A DNA stretch of 64,000 bases from Ascochyta rabiei (Eukaryota; Ascomycota; Dothideomycetes; Pleosporales; Didymellaceae). Every line of letters starts with the position of its first letter. The stretch's first letter is position 1. The notes beneath the pieces were generated by a model. The model was not told the DNA's origin. It did not search any database and worked only from the letters and a program-made list of their open reading frames with translations. The DNA is taken from the NCBI RefSeq assembly GCF_004011695.2, contig NC_082423.1, positions 310,001-374,000 on the forward strand, read 5' to 3'. Of this stretch, positions 1-9,759 are shown one piece after another. The position numbers and the translations under genes are program-made.

Positions 1-1
1 A

Positions 2-637
2 GCTGCTCTCGAGAACTGGGGCTTGCTCGCAACCGACATCGAGGACCTAGAGGAAGTGACAGAAACAGCAATCGAAGCCTTTGTAGATCAGCTCGAGAGT
101 TCTGATGCTGGTGTGCAAATCGCTGCGGGAGAGAACATTGCATTGCTGTATGAAAAATCGTACACGGCACAAGAAGATGACGAGGATATTGAGGGAGAGG
201 CCGAAGACGAGGATCATCCGGAGTACCAGAAAGGTGGTGAGAAGCTGGTGAAGCGTTACCAAGTCTATCGCAACCAACCCAAGCTGCTGCACACTCTTGG
301 TGAGCTTGCCAAGGTGTCTACCCGAAGAATCTCGAAAAAGGATCGCAAGACACTGCACTCTTCATTCACGGATATTCGCAACTCAGTCGAGAAGCCATCA
401 CGCGGACCAGGATACTCGACGGCCATAGATCAAGAGAGTGGCCGGGCGTACGGAGCTGGCAGAATGAAGGTTCGCATCAACCGCAACCTTGAGGTTAGGA
501 TCGACAAGTGGTGGAAGTTGATCAGGATGAATGCCCTCCGGAGAACGCTCCAAGGAGGTTTTGCATACCACTACGACCAGAACGAGGTGGTCTCCTCCGC
601 TTTACCGTTCTCGATGGGCCGCGGCAAGAGCTGGTGA
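2..637 (+). CDS. Interferon-related developmental regulator (IFRD) family protein, 3' part
   Basis: The frame is open from the left edge and stops with TGA at 635-637, so only the last 211 residues are seen and the start lies outside the window. The first part (about residues 1-110) is helical and HEAT/ARM-like, with an acidic stretch rich in E and D (about residues 58-75). The last 60 residues carry the hallmark of the IFRD C-terminal domain: a YG.GRM.VRI segment, then RIDKWWKLIRMNALRRTLQGG and a short HYDQNEVV tail. IFRD proteins are conserved in eukaryotes and have been linked to transcriptional co-regulation and, for mammalian IFRD1/2, to ribosomes; the fungal role is little known. No intron is evident in this part. 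The family call is firm, the function is not. Confidence 0.85.
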   Translation, partial: AALENWGLLATDIEDLEEVTETAIEAFVDQLESSDAGVQIAAGENIALLYEKSYTAQEDDEDIEGEAEDEDHPEYQKGGEKLVKRYQVYRNQPKLLHTLGELAKVSTRRISKKDRKTLHSSFTDIRNSVEKPSRGPGYSTAIDQESGRAYGAGRMKVRINRNLEVRIDKWWKLIRMNALRRTLQGGFAYHYDQNEVVSSALPFSMGRGKSW

Positions 638-1205
638 GCGACGTTTATCTGTTTCTCTAAACACGGCACTCCTGTTCGGCCCGTACATGCATCAATCACT
701 AGTTTGCAATGGCATTCGGATTACCCCCATTATTGTTTGTTGTCATGGGTAGGCGTACGCAGAATAGTAGAAGTGGTTCTTCCTCTCTGATGACTGCACA
801 TGACGACAGTGCCATCCTGGTGACAGGCGATATGCGCACGGTGCGCAGGACCACGCCCCACATTGCCCCTCACATAGCTTGTTCATTGGCTCTGTTGTCT
901 AGACGACCAATCCCGAAATCGACAATGCTTGCTTTCACTCTGCAAAAGCCCCTGGCATACTACTGGAACATGTCGCTCACCGCCTTCGTTAGATCGTGCT
1001 GGAGAGTCGTACCTGCTGCAAGGTAGCTTGGTGGGGCAGAGTGAACAACGTCGAGAAACTTCTGGCGGCTTCACCGGAGCCCTTCTTCTCCCCCGTTCCA
1101 TTCCTCAAGTCTTGCTTAACACTGCACCGACTCACTATTGCACTCACTACCTCACACTGAAATACGGAAACTTCGCACTATCTTGACAGGGTAAATTGAG
1201 TAACC
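638..1205 (+). other. Intergenic: IFRD 3' end and CPR6 promoter
   Basis: This is non-repetitive DNA of ordinary base composition. Short open frames on both strands have no recognisable protein signature. The right part should hold the promoter of the downstream cyclophilin gene. Confidence 0.6.
1055..1174 (+). promoter_or_regulatory. Two heat-shock-element-like GAAACTTC sites upstream of CPR6
   Basis: The octamer GAAACTTC, which is the GAAnnTTC dimer of a heat shock element, occurs at 1055-1062 and again at 1167-1174, the second 31 bases before the ATG. CPR6/Cyp40 is an Hsf1 target in budding yeast, so the pair is plausible. Neither site has a clear third GAA unit, so this is inference from motif plus gene identity. 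Confidence 0.35.
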
Positions 1206-2527
1206 ATGGCTGACAGTAAGCTCGCTCTCATGGATAGGCAGACGCGCAGTTGCTGACGATACATAGAGCGCACTCGTTGCTTCTTCGACATCGCCATTGG
1301 TGGTGTGAAGACTGGTCGGATCGCCTTTGAACTCGTCCGTTTACCACCAGCCTCGACCGCATAACAGTCTGCTGATACCCACATAGTACAATGACATCGT
1401 CCCCAAGACAGCTGAAAACTTTCGCGCACTATGCACCGGCGAGAAGGGTGTCGGCAAGGCCGGCAAGCCTCTCCACTACAAGGGCTCGAGCTTCCACCGC
1501 GTTATCAAGGGCTTCATGATCCAAGGCGGAGATTTTACGGAAGGCAATGGCACCGGAGGTGAGAGCATCTACGGCGAAAAGTTCGAAGACGAGAACTTTG
1601 AGAAGATCCACGACAAGCCGTTCTTGCTGAGCATGGCAAACGCTGGACCAGGTGAGTTGGGCAATCAAGGAGTGTGCGACTGTTGCCAATAGACATCAGG
1701 CACCAACGGCTCTCAATTCTTCGTCACCACCGTTCCTACACCACATCTGGACAAGAAGCACGTTGTGTACGGCGAGGTCATCAACGGCAAGAGCATTGTT
1801 CGACAAATTGAGAACTTGAAGACACAGAGCGGCGACAAGCCATGGCAGGACGCTACCATTATCGGTAAGAGAATGACACACATTACTTAGCAGGTTTGAA
1901 AGCTGACACCGCTTAGACTGCGGTGAGCTCACAGGCGATGATTACACCAAGGCAGTCGAGAAGACACCTGACGTTACCGGCGATCCATACGAGGACTTCC
2001 CGGAGGACCAGAAGTCGAGCGAGGAAGAGTGGGAAGGCGCACAGATCCTGAAGATCGCAACCGAGCTGAAGGACATGGGCAATACGGCGTTCAAGAGGCA
2101 GGACCTCAACCTGGGCATCAAGAAGTACCAGAAGTCGCTCCGCTACTTACACGAGTACCCTGCGCCAGCAGACAACGACCCTCCTGAGCTCTGGAAAAAC
2201 CTCCAGGCCTTGAAGATCACCGTTTACCTCAACCTCGCCCTCCTTCAGAACAAGACCAGCCAGTACACCGAGGCCGCTGACAGTGCGACCAAAGCGCTAG
2301 ACATTGAGGGTATCACAGAGAAGGACCTTGCGAAGGCATACTTCAGAAGGGCGCAAGCAAAGGCCGGCAAGAAGAGCGAAGAAGACGCGCTGACAGATCT
2401 GACCGAGGCCATCAAATATGCGCCAGGGGACGCAGCGATTGTCAAGGAACTCGATATTGTGAAGAAGAGGGTGCAGAGTAGGAAGGAGAAGGAGAAGAAG
2501 GCGTACGCAAACGCATTCAACTTCTAG
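1206..2527 (+). CDS. CPR6: Cyclophilin 40 (CPR6-type peptidyl-prolyl isomerase, Hsp90 co-chaperone)
   Basis: Five exons join in frame: 1206-1215, 1267-1334, 1387-1651, 1700-1864 and 1917-2527, giving 372 residues, the usual Cyp40 length. Introns are 48-52 nt with GT..AG ends; intron 2 has the donor GTCCGT. The cyclophilin domain (about residues 4-170) shows [16 protein letters not shown] and NGSQFFVTT. The position equal to Trp121 of human CypA is His (TPHLDKKHV), as in other Cyp40 proteins, which usually bind cyclosporin weakly. Three TPR units follow (about residues 215-350), with carboxylate-clamp residues recognisable in KDMGN, YLNLAL and KAYFRRAQA; these would bind the EEVD tail of Hsp90. 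The protein should act in cytosolic folding of Hsp90 clients. The first exon is only 10 nt, so automated calls may miss the true start. Confidence 0.93.
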
Positions 2528-3028
2528 AAGTAAGCCTCGAAGGCGATGAGAAAGAGGGAGACATGGTAGCACGCCGGTGCGACTGAGGGAGATGTAATGG
2601 AAAGACGGTTTGGTAAAGGTGCTATGAGTCGTTCTGATGGTTGGGTCAGCTTTCGTTGCGCGCGACTAAGCCTCATGTAACTCTAGCGATCCCAAATATA
2701 CAGCATCGCCGAGGCGAAGGATCAGAAAGCACGAGAGCCCCACTTTACCATTCTGCTTACATGAATTCTCACTCGGCAGGGCTGGACGCCTCAATCATGT
2801 CACACTCTCGGAGCTTTTATGCATCGGATACGAGCCTTTGAAAGCTGCACATGCTTCTCTTTATACATTTCAACACCCCCCCACCCACCTTTGGACCACT
2901 TCAAAACGATTGCAACATCTTGATCATCTTGGCTGTCTGAGCCAAGAGCCGACGCCATCAACGACATCCACGCTCCTGCAAGCCTGGTCACCAATCAGAT
3001 CCGTGCTCCACCAACTCAACGCAAAAAC
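2528..3028 (+). other. Intergenic, nothing recognised
   Basis: This is ordinary-composition DNA after the CPR6 stop. It holds short frames with no family signature. The right end would be the 5' leader of the small candidate gene at 3029. Confidence 0.5.
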
Positions 3029-3403
3029 ATGGCGACGCAATACGCACCCGTCAGGCAAGATACCTCGTACCCCGCACAGCAATGTATGCCCCTCCCCTCC
3101 GGCCTCAAGCCTCCTGACGCTACATGCCACACGCCACACGCCACAGGCCACACGGGGCCTCTTGTTGTGTTGGAGGAATCTATCATGTTGACCTTGTGCG
3201 CAGCGCCAATGCAAATGTCTCCCAACGCGAACGCAGACTGGCACGCGCAGATTGCCGAGACGGACGAGGAAGTGCGCCGTGAGCGTGATCCGTTCAACTG
3301 CGGCTACTGTTCCGTACCCTCGTGTAGTCGTCGCGACGGCAAGTTTGATTGCTTTGATTCGTGGCTTGATTTCGTTCATCGCTGGACGCGGTGTTGTTAT
3401 TAG
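3029..3403 (+). CDS. Small Cys-rich protein of unknown function, probably one intron
   Basis: An ATG in good context (AAAAACATGG) opens a frame that ends with TAG at 3401-3403. Read through it is 124 residues. A likely intron at 3084-3203 (donor GTATGC, acceptor GCGCAG, a TTGAC branch-like site) is exactly 120 nt, so both forms stay in frame; the spliced form is 84 residues. That form has an acidic helix-prone middle (QIAETDEEVRRERDP) and a Cys/Trp-rich tail with six cysteines, ending in RCCY. The tail resembles neither a CHCH pair nor a CYSTM module closely enough to name. There is no signal peptide. I do not recognise the family; a lineage-specific protein or a chance frame are both possible. 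Confidence 0.4.
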   Translation: MATQYAPVRQDTSYPAQQCMPLPSGLKPPDATCHTPHATGHTGPLVVLEESIMLTLCAAPMQMSPNANADWHAQIAETDEEVRRERDPFNCGYCSVPSCSRRDGKFDCFDSWLDFVHRWTRCCY

Positions 3404-4132
3404 GCGGTGTTGTGGATGGTGTTGGTGAGTGTGTGCGCACGAGAGTGGGAATGGGAATGAGGACGACAGGAATCATGGGTGAGTTGAGGGGTTGTTGTTT
3501 GTAGCTTTGGAGGTCTCATAGGTGTATATGAGATGTAAAGACAGTACCATGTACCGCCCCCGGCGGCATCCACGGTATAGAAGTCGTCGAGGAATACTTT
3601 AGCTTCTTGTTCTATCGTATGTTTCGTTGAAGCGGCGAAGCGCTCGTCTTGAAAGGTATCTACATCCGTTGTAGTCTGCTCCGTGCTTTCACAGGGCGGC
3701 AGTTTTGTACAAGGCTGAAATAGGCGAGACGCCTTGTTGCCGATACCGAATACAAACATGCAATCGCCGTGTGTGTATCGGAGGTGGTTCAAGCAGACTT
3801 GATCGAGTACTGTACGCACATGAGGGGACAAAAGAAGAGCACAAGGTATTTCGCCTGTGTTGGCCCTCGCCTTTGCTCACATCAGCAAGGTCAGCCTGCT
3901 GAGGGGAAGGCTCCTGTTGTGTCTTTGGAGGTTGGGAAAGGGCAAGCGCTGACGAGCAACGTCTCGGGTGCGCAGTGTTCAGGTTTGTAGTCAAGCATGT
4001 CGACGTAGTCCAGCAAGATGGCGTTGAACAAACGGGAGGCTTTTTTAGTCCACCGTTTTCCCTTGGCAGGTGGTTGCTGCGGCACGTAAACGTGATAAGC
4101 GGCGGGTGTTTATCGACCGGTACTTGAAACAT
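3404..4132 (-). other. Possible minus-strand gene fragments, unproven
   Basis: Two open stretches on the minus strand could be exons: one at about 4085-3891, basic at its start and containing LFNAILLDYVDMLDY, and one at about 3831-3480, containing FVFGIGNKASRLF and EQEAKVFLDDFYTVD. Candidate splice sites exist between them, but no single splice model is compelling and I recognise no family. The run may be a lineage-specific gene or noncoding DNA. Confidence 0.2.
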
Positions 4133-4280
4133 GGCTCATAACGGCAGCCGCTGATGGACAGCAGCTGGCTGTACAAGACTACAAGTAGAGGAATGCAAGC
4201 GGCTTTTGCGGAACGCGTCATGCGACTACCCGAAAAGAGGAAGGTTGGTGCAGTGTGCGTGGGTTTTGAGCGATCGACAG

Positions 4281-4312
4281 AGAGGGACGAGAGGGACGAG
4301 AGGGACGAGAGG
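4281..4312 (+). repeat. Tandem repeat, 9-bp unit AGAGGGACG, about 3.5 copies
   Basis: Three exact AGAGGGACG units are followed by a partial AGAGG. It is a short intergenic minisatellite. Confidence 0.85.
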
Positions 4313-4729
4313 CGACGTCATTGGTGTTGGACGGCACGTGGACGCAAGTTGAAATAATCGAGTGGGGCAGCTTGCAGGCAACGCTTTTGTTGCAGCCTCT
4401 GTGTTGGCGCGAGCTTAGGCAATGCGTGGTGGGCGATGCGGGATGCGGGATGCAGGATGTGGAATGGACGTGTGAAGGCCCGTCTGCGTCTGCCTGCTGG
4501 TGTCTGAAGCCGGCGGGGTGGTGTGGGAGCGTTGCCATGTCAAGTGCGCGCGTCCAGTTTCCAGTTTCCAGGGTCCAAACGTCGACGGTCGAACCCACTT
4601 GGGCAACATCCTTGGAAGCGCATCGGCCTGTGAGATGAATGCGACCGCGGTGACGGCATGGATGGCGGCGCACAACAGCACTCGCAGCTCCGCCGTTGCT
4701 CTGCCCCACCGCCTTGTCTCCTTCTGCTG

Positions 4730-4830
4730 TCTGCCTGCCATTTTACCGTCTGCCTGCCATTTTACCGTCTGCCGTCTGCCGTCTGCCGTCTGCCGTCTGC
4801 CGTCTGCCGTCTGCCGTCTGCCATCTGCCG
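4730..4830 (+). repeat. Compound minisatellite: 19-bp unit x2, then TCTGCCG x9
   Basis: Two exact 19-bp units (TCTGCCTGCCATTTTACCG) at 4730-4748 and 4749-4767 are followed by nine 7-bp TCTGCCG units at 4768-4830, one with CCA in place of CCG. Degenerate TCT/CTG-rich DNA continues to about 4910. The 7-bp array probably grew from the start of the 19-bp unit, which has the same TCTGCC head. Confidence 0.9.
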
Positions 4831-5035
4831 TCTCTTGCCTGTTGTCTCTTGCCTGCTGGCTCTTGTCTGCTGTCTCTTGTCTCGACTGCCTTGTCTCGAC
4901 CGCCGCACTGCCTGACACGACTGCCTAGAAGAGAGGCGCCGACTCGACCTGCTGCTCCGTGTTCCAGCACCAGCACCAGCACCGCTTTCCACCCCAGATC
5001 CATACCCTCACACTCGCATTTCCCACTCGCCTCTT

Positions 5036-5120
5036 CCCACCGGCCTCGCCCACCGGCCTCTCCCACCAGCATCGCCCACCGGCCTCTCCCACCAGCATCG
5101 CCCACCCGCATTTCCCACCC
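5036..5120 (+). repeat. Minisatellite of 12-13 bp CCCACC-headed units in the 5132 leader
   Basis: Units of the form CCCACCGGCCTC and CCCACCAGCATCG alternate; the pair (25-26 bp) appears twice in a row. The array ends just before the ATG at 5132, so it is probably transcribed as 5' leader. Confidence 0.8.
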
Positions 5121-5131
5121 ACGGCCGCACA

Positions 5132-6295
5132 ATGTCCCCGCAGCAGCCCGCCCCGCATGCCCCAGGCGTGCCCCTGGCCAGGCTGGCCGACGACATGAGC
5201 ACAACCGACGGCACCGGCATCCTGGCCAAGGGGAAGAAGCTGCTGGGGCTGGGCGGCGGTGGCCAGCACGAAGGCATTGGGCAGGCCGAGCAGGACGCCT
5301 TTGCAAAGGCAGAAGAGGTCGCGCCCACACGCACCCTCTCGCCCAGCACGACATGGCCGGCGCCCCCGCCCGCGCCTGCGTCTACGTCTGCGCCTACGTC
5401 TGCGCCAACGTCTGCGCCGCCGCTCCTCCCCTCTCCCTCTCTGACCGCTGCGCCCTTTGACCGTCGCGCGTCGCCCCGCGGCAGCCCGCGCGTGGCCCCC
5501 ATTGGCATAGGCGCCTCGCCCACGCGCCGCATCCACCGCTCCCCGTCGCCGGGCCTGCACTCGCCCGCCTCGTCGCAGATCTTCGAGCGCAACGTGCAGG
5601 AGCCCGAGCTCTCGCCCGCCATCCCCAACCACGTCAAGACCGAGGACATGATCCCGCCTGCCCTTGACGCCTCTGCTCTCGCCATCACCGACGACCACCT
5701 CAACCCGGAAAAGGTCGAGATCGTGACGCACTCGGCACACCAGGCCGCTGCTGCCACCGTCTCCGCCAGCATGGCCGACTCGGTCTACTCGCCCTCGCTA
5801 GCGCCCGACGACTTGGTGACGTCTGCGCACGCCGAGAGCACCGACCCCACGCCCAACTACGGATCGCTCGACACGGACGACGTCAAGCGCCTGAGCTTCA
5901 TCTCCTTTGCCGACGTGGTCCAGGCAGAGCACGTGGAGAACGACAGGGAATCCTTTGGGCCAACCGACGGTATACAGTTCATGAGCTTAAACTCGACGTC
6001 TGCCAACCGCTCGCCCTCGCCTGTACGATCTCCACTGTCGTCACAGGGCCGCACGACTTCCCCACCCACAAGCGGCGCTCCCTCGGAGAAGGGCGTCGAG
6101 CACGAGCGCACCCGTTCGCCCAGCAGCCCCTCGACCTCACACGTAGCGCACAACGCTCCGCTGAGCGAGGAGCTGCCACTCCAGGTCGAGACGATGCGCC
6201 AGGCTATCCGCAAGACGGGCACTTCGGGCGAAACCCCGCCGCACTCGCAGCCCCTCAGCCCTGTGAGCATCGAGGGCGAGCGCCCGTTTCGATGA
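5132..6295 (+). CDS. Disordered Ser/Pro-rich protein, function unknown
   Basis: A single-exon frame of 387 residues runs from ATG 5132 to TGA 6293-6295. A second ATG at codon 22 (MSTTDGTGILAKGKKLLG) is a possible alternative start. Most of the protein is low complexity: an Ala/Pro/Thr tract (about residues 75-100), many SP and SPS motifs (RSPSP, SPSPVRSP) that suit proline-directed kinases, and no membrane segment or signal peptide. The best-ordered-looking part is about residues 230-265, with PNYGSLDTDDVKRLSFISF followed by ADVVQAEHV; RRLS/KRLSF-like sequences resemble basophilic kinase sites. I believe this core recurs in other filamentous fungi but cannot name a family. Codon use and base composition match the neighbouring genes. 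Confidence 0.75.
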   Translation: MSPQQPAPHAPGVPLARLADDMSTTDGTGILAKGKKLLGLGGGGQHEGIGQAEQDAFAKAEEVAPTRTLSPSTTWPAPPPAPASTSAPTSAPTSAPPLLPSPSLTAAPFDRRASPRGSPRVAPIGIGASPTRRIHRSPSPGLHSPASSQIFERNVQEPELSPAIPNHVKTEDMIPPALDASALAITDDHLNPEKVEIVTHSAHQAAAATVSASMADSVYSPSLAPDDLVTSAHAESTDPTPNYGSLDTDDVKRLSFISFADVVQAEHVENDRESFGPTDGIQFMSLNSTSANRSPSPVRSPLSSQGRTTSPPTSGAPSEKGVEHERTRSPSSPSTSHVAHNAPLSEELPLQVETMRQAIRKTGTSGETPPHSQPLSPVSIEGERPFR

Positions 6296-6380
6296 AGTCA
6301 CGTCTAGTTTTTCATCATTGATTCCAGTGCCGATTGCACAAGTTTTTTCCTTCAATTCTTTTTCTTTTTTTTGGATAGTG

Positions 6381-6507
6381 GGTTTTGATGCAGGAAGCGG
6401 TTTACGTGTTCGTTCTTTCCATTTCATTTACGGTAGCGGGTTGATCGTGGGTGTTTATACAGGAAGCAGTTTACTTGTTTGTTCCTTCCATCTCATTTAC
6501 GGTAGCG
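6381..6507 (+). repeat. 58-bp direct duplication
   Basis: Copies at 6381-6438 and 6450-6507 share GCAGGAAGC-like and TTTACGGTAGCG-like blocks, 69 bp apart. Several differences are transitions, for example GCGG versus GCAG and TTCG versus TTTG, the second copy being the more A/T-rich. Confidence 0.75.
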
Positions 6508-6759
6508 TACAGCGGACAACGGACAGCGGACAGCGAAATTGATGGTGCAGATGCACATGGATCATGGGTCGAGAGAGTACAGGGCACTAGCCAGGGCATT
6601 CGAGCCATCGAGTAGGTAGAAATGCAGGCGAGCAGGGTACCATGATCCATGGAACTCTCCAGTCTTGTTCTGACACGAATGTCTTGAAGGTCTTGGGCAC
6701 TATCCAAGTTCAGATGGGTAAACAGAGGTGTAGTCGTGGTAACACGGCTTAGCATTTCC

Positions 6760-6857
6760 TACTCGTACCAAGCTCTGCTCGTGCCAAGCTCAGCTCGTGC
6801 CGTGCTCCACTCGTGCCAAGCTCTACTCGTGCCAAGCTCTACTCGTGCCATCTTCTA
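6760..6857 (+). repeat. Minisatellite, about 16-bp unit CTCGTGCCAAGCTCTA
   Basis: Five to six imperfect copies of a CTCGTGCCAAGCTCTA-like unit lie head to tail; the last two full copies are nearly identical. Confidence 0.8.
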
Positions 6858-6975
6858 CCTAGCAGTGCGTCCGCGGTGTTTGCGTTTGGTGTACTGTCTT
6901 ACCGCCAGGTACAGGCATCTTGGTGCTGGCTGGGGGCTGGGGGCAGGGAGCCGGGGAGCATTTGTGTTTTAGCTA

Positions 6976-9104
6976 CCGTGTCCGTGCGCGCAACAACCAG
7001 AGTCGCGCAACGACCGAAAACCACCTCAACGCTCAAAATTAGATAAGGCTATAGAGCCACCCACAACAGCTATTATTTTATAATTTTGTAGTGTAGTACT
7101 AATTAATTACTTGCAAAAAAGATATACTATTTAAATTTGGCTAGTAACTTAACGTTGCAGCTACGTGATGTGATTTTAAGTAGGGAAGCTAGAGACAGCA
7201 ATAGGGGACTATAACCACTAACATTATCCCTAGAACTATATTTTTAACGCTTTTTTAGCTAAGTTACTTATAAAGCTTTTCTTTTACTCTTTTAAGGTAA
7301 TTATATAGCTTTTATAGCATTAAGCTCTTATTATTAATACTGCTTTTTAGCCTCCTGTTTAGCCTTCTAATTTGCTGTATTAGCCTTCTCCTTCTTACGT
7401 ACTACCTTAGCTGCCTCTTATACTACACACCTCTCCTCCTTCTTCTTCTCCTTAACCAGCTTCTTAGCAGCTGCTACTTCCTTACTAGTAGCTTTTCTAA
7501 GCCTCTCCTCCTTCTTCTTACGTTGTCTGACTTGCTTACAGAAGCGTGCTTTGTTAACCTTTCTAGGTAACTAGAACACTGCACTACTATAGTACTCCTG
7601 CTGTTGCTACAAGTCTAAGGTTTTACTCTTCTTTTTATACTTCTTTTACGTCTTTAGAGTCTTTTTAAGGCTATCTATCTTATACTAAAGGAGTAAGGTT
7701 TTAACTAAGATATAGTAGATTAATTGTCTTATCTTTTTAACATTACTCTTACTCTAGTTTTTAACTACACACTATAACAACATCTCTATTTTAAGCTAAT
7801 CCTTATTACTATAAATAGACAATAAGGACCTATCTAAATCTAAGCTCTCTAGTGTTTTAACAAAGTAGTAGAGGATAATGTTAGGATTAAGTAGATAGAT
7901 ACCTATTGCCTTAAAGGACTTAAGTATTAGCTTTTTAGTAAAGCTACACATCTACGCTGGCTAGAATAGGTAGAAGAAGTCTACTCTAGTAATAGGTGTG
8001 TTATTTTAAGCCTTATAGATGTATGTTATAACTACTTTTAAGTATACTGTTAATAGAGGCTTAAACAGCACTATATTAAGTAGCTAGAGCGTTTAGGTTA
8101 AGTAAGGGGAAAGGACAGCTAGGAGGATCTTATAGTTATTACAGTACTTAATAAAGTCTATTATTATATAGGATCTGTAGCTATCTAGTATTAAAAGCCT
8201 CTACTTTCTTTATGCTTTCTCCTTAGTGTAGTAATTAAACACCTACTTAAGCTAGGTAAGGCCTATATCCCTATTTGTCCACTCTAAGGAAGATATTATA
8301 ACTATTATAGAGTGTTTTTCTAGCTTAATTTTAGCTACCTAGTCTAATTTAATACTAGCGTTAGCTAACTTATAGATAATGCCTAGTAGTAGTACTATCC
8401 TATTACTACACACACACGCTATAAGCGTCTACTAAGCTTAGTTACCATCCTAGATAGATGCTTTAATCTCTCCCTTTATCTACATACGCTTGCTAAACAT
8501 ATGTTTTATTCTACCTATAATACTAATTATAAAGCCCTTCTTATCTATATTATATGTGTAGTAACCCTTAATAGAGTATTTAGAGATTTTGTGCTGTAGT
8601 AGGTTAAAGTAGAGCGTATATTTATTGTAGGAATTAGCGTTATAATATAGTTAATCTATCCTAGTAGAGTAATATAAGATAAGATAGATAGAGTACTTAT
8701 TAATAAAGCAGGTAACCTAGCTCTTACTAACTAGATTTTAAGCTACTAGTAATGCGAAATTCTAGATTATCTCTCTAGTAGGTAGTAAGTAATAAGTACT
8801 AAGTGACTCTATATACTTTATAAGCTCTATCTCCTATTATAGTATTAAATGTTGCTAGTTAATGTCCTTAGTCTCCCAGAAGTCCTAAACGTGCTTGTGT
8901 CTCTAAGCTAGAGTTACGCAGTTAACGCTGAACCTGGTAGCAAAATGCTAATACACAAGTTTTTTACCTAGTTTTAGCACATTAATTGCTGCAAGCGCTT
9001 TGTTAATAGCTGCTATAGTTGTTAAGTTACAACGCGTCAAAGTATGGTGTAGTTGTGATGATTCGGTCGTTGCGCGACTCCGGTCGTTGCGCGCACGGAC
9101 ACGG
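6976..9104 (-). mobile_element. Fot1/pogo-type (Tc1/mariner) DNA transposon, RIP-damaged
   Basis: The element is 2129 bp and flanked by TA at 6974-6975 and 9105-9106, the expected target duplication. Its 43-bp terminal inverted repeats (6976-7018 and 9062-9104) start CCGTGTCCGTGCGCGCAAC and differ at two positions, both transitions. Each TIR contains the motif GCGCAACRACC twice, probably two transposase sites. The interior is A/T-rich and full of stops, while the flanks are ordinary DNA. The element should no longer be able to make its own transposase. Confidence 0.92.
7320..9010 (-). pseudogene. Fot1-type DDE transposase relic
   Basis: Read on the minus strand and ignoring stops, the order is that of Fot1/pogo transposases. 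An N-terminal HTH region (about 9000-8700) includes a VTLA-RRHKHV-like segment. A DDE core follows with an EWTNRDIGLT block (about 8290) and an RLLILDSYRSYI block (about 8190), which corresponds to the LDGHGSH catalytic block with key residues changed. A Lys/Arg/Glu-rich C-terminus lies at about 7560-7330. Stops are mostly TAG and TAA at former CAG, CAA and TGG codons, as expected from RIP. The family is clear; the gene is dead. Confidence 0.88.
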
Positions 9105-9443
9105 TAGGCGCTAGAGCTGCAGGTAGACGAGCTGTCTCGTATGTCTCCGAGAAGATGGGACCAAGCCGCTCTCCGTGCTCGCACCAGGAATCAACCACAT
9201 GTGCAGAGCGCCAGGCCAGCGATTCTACACAGTATACAGCGACGAGGGGCTGTTGCAGGTGGTTGTCACTGCACTGGCAGCACTGGCAGGCGTTGATGAC
9301 CTCGTCCGCACTAGTCTCCTTGCAGAGGTAGGCGGCGTCTGCTCTCGTGCTATCGTGCTATCAGTCTATCGTGCGTGGTGAGGATCGCGGTAAATGCGCA
9401 CGGCAGGCAGGGGACGTGTGTGGTTGAGGGAAGGTGCAGGAGA

Positions 9444-9475
9444 AGACAGTACAAAGACAGTACAAAGACAGTACA
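9444..9475 (+). repeat. Tandem repeat, 11-bp unit AGACAGTACAA, about 3 copies
   Basis: Two exact units and a third nearly complete one lie in the upstream region of the RasGAP gene. Confidence 0.85.
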
Positions 9476-9745
9476 TGGAGAGAAAGCTTACCATCATGTC
9501 GTGTCACGTGGCGGGCGGCGAGCGGCGGGCAGCCTCAGCGCTGTTGCCGGCCACTGGCGCTATTGTCCCGCACGCTGGCTGGGATGCGCCTCGAAGCTGG
9601 AACGTTGTCGCACCCGTTTTCACGACTGCGACAGAGACTCAGCGCGTGCGTGCGTGTGTCTGCCTCTGTCTTTGCTTGTGCTTGTGCCCGTCCCTGCCAC
9701 GCCCCTCGCCTGCCCGACGTCAATGAGCGTCCATCGCCGCCGGCC

Positions 9746-9752
9746 TTATAAG
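9746..9752 (+). promoter_or_regulatory. TATA-like TTATAAG just before the RasGAP ATG
   Basis: TTATAAG ends 7 bases before ATG 9760. If it were a working TATA box, transcription would start inside the frame and translation at a later ATG, for example Met101. It may equally be chance sequence in the leader. Confidence 0.25.
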
Positions 9753-9759
9753 GGCAACT

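Larger units (their letters stand above)
4133..5131 (+). other. Repeat-rich intergenic region before the 5132 gene
   Basis: The region holds several minisatellites listed separately. Open frames seen here on both strands are built from these repeats and are not credible genes. The right part must contain the promoter and leader of the gene at 5132. Confidence 0.5.
6296..6973 (+). other. Intergenic with duplicated segments, ends at a transposon
   Basis: It starts with a T-rich 3' flank and then holds a 58-bp duplication and a minisatellite (both listed). No credible gene is seen. A Fot1-like transposon is inserted at its right edge. Confidence 0.5.
9107..9759 (+). other. Intergenic: RasGAP upstream region
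   Basis: This is ordinary GC-rich DNA to the right of the transposon. It should hold the promoter and leader of the RasGAP gene. It contains an 11-bp tandem repeat (9444-9475) and a TATA-like site very close to the ATG. Short overlapping frames here show no protein signature. Confidence 0.5.

Noticed and set aside
2924..3379. 151-codon minus-strand frame opposite the small gene at 3029
   Set aside because: It overlaps the better-supported plus-strand frame and has biased, repeat-derived composition (VACGVWRVACSV).
4925..5772. Minus-strand frames of 254-271 codons opposite the 5132 gene
   Set aside because: They are Arg/Gly-rich shadows of a GC-rich coding strand and minisatellites, with no conserved features.
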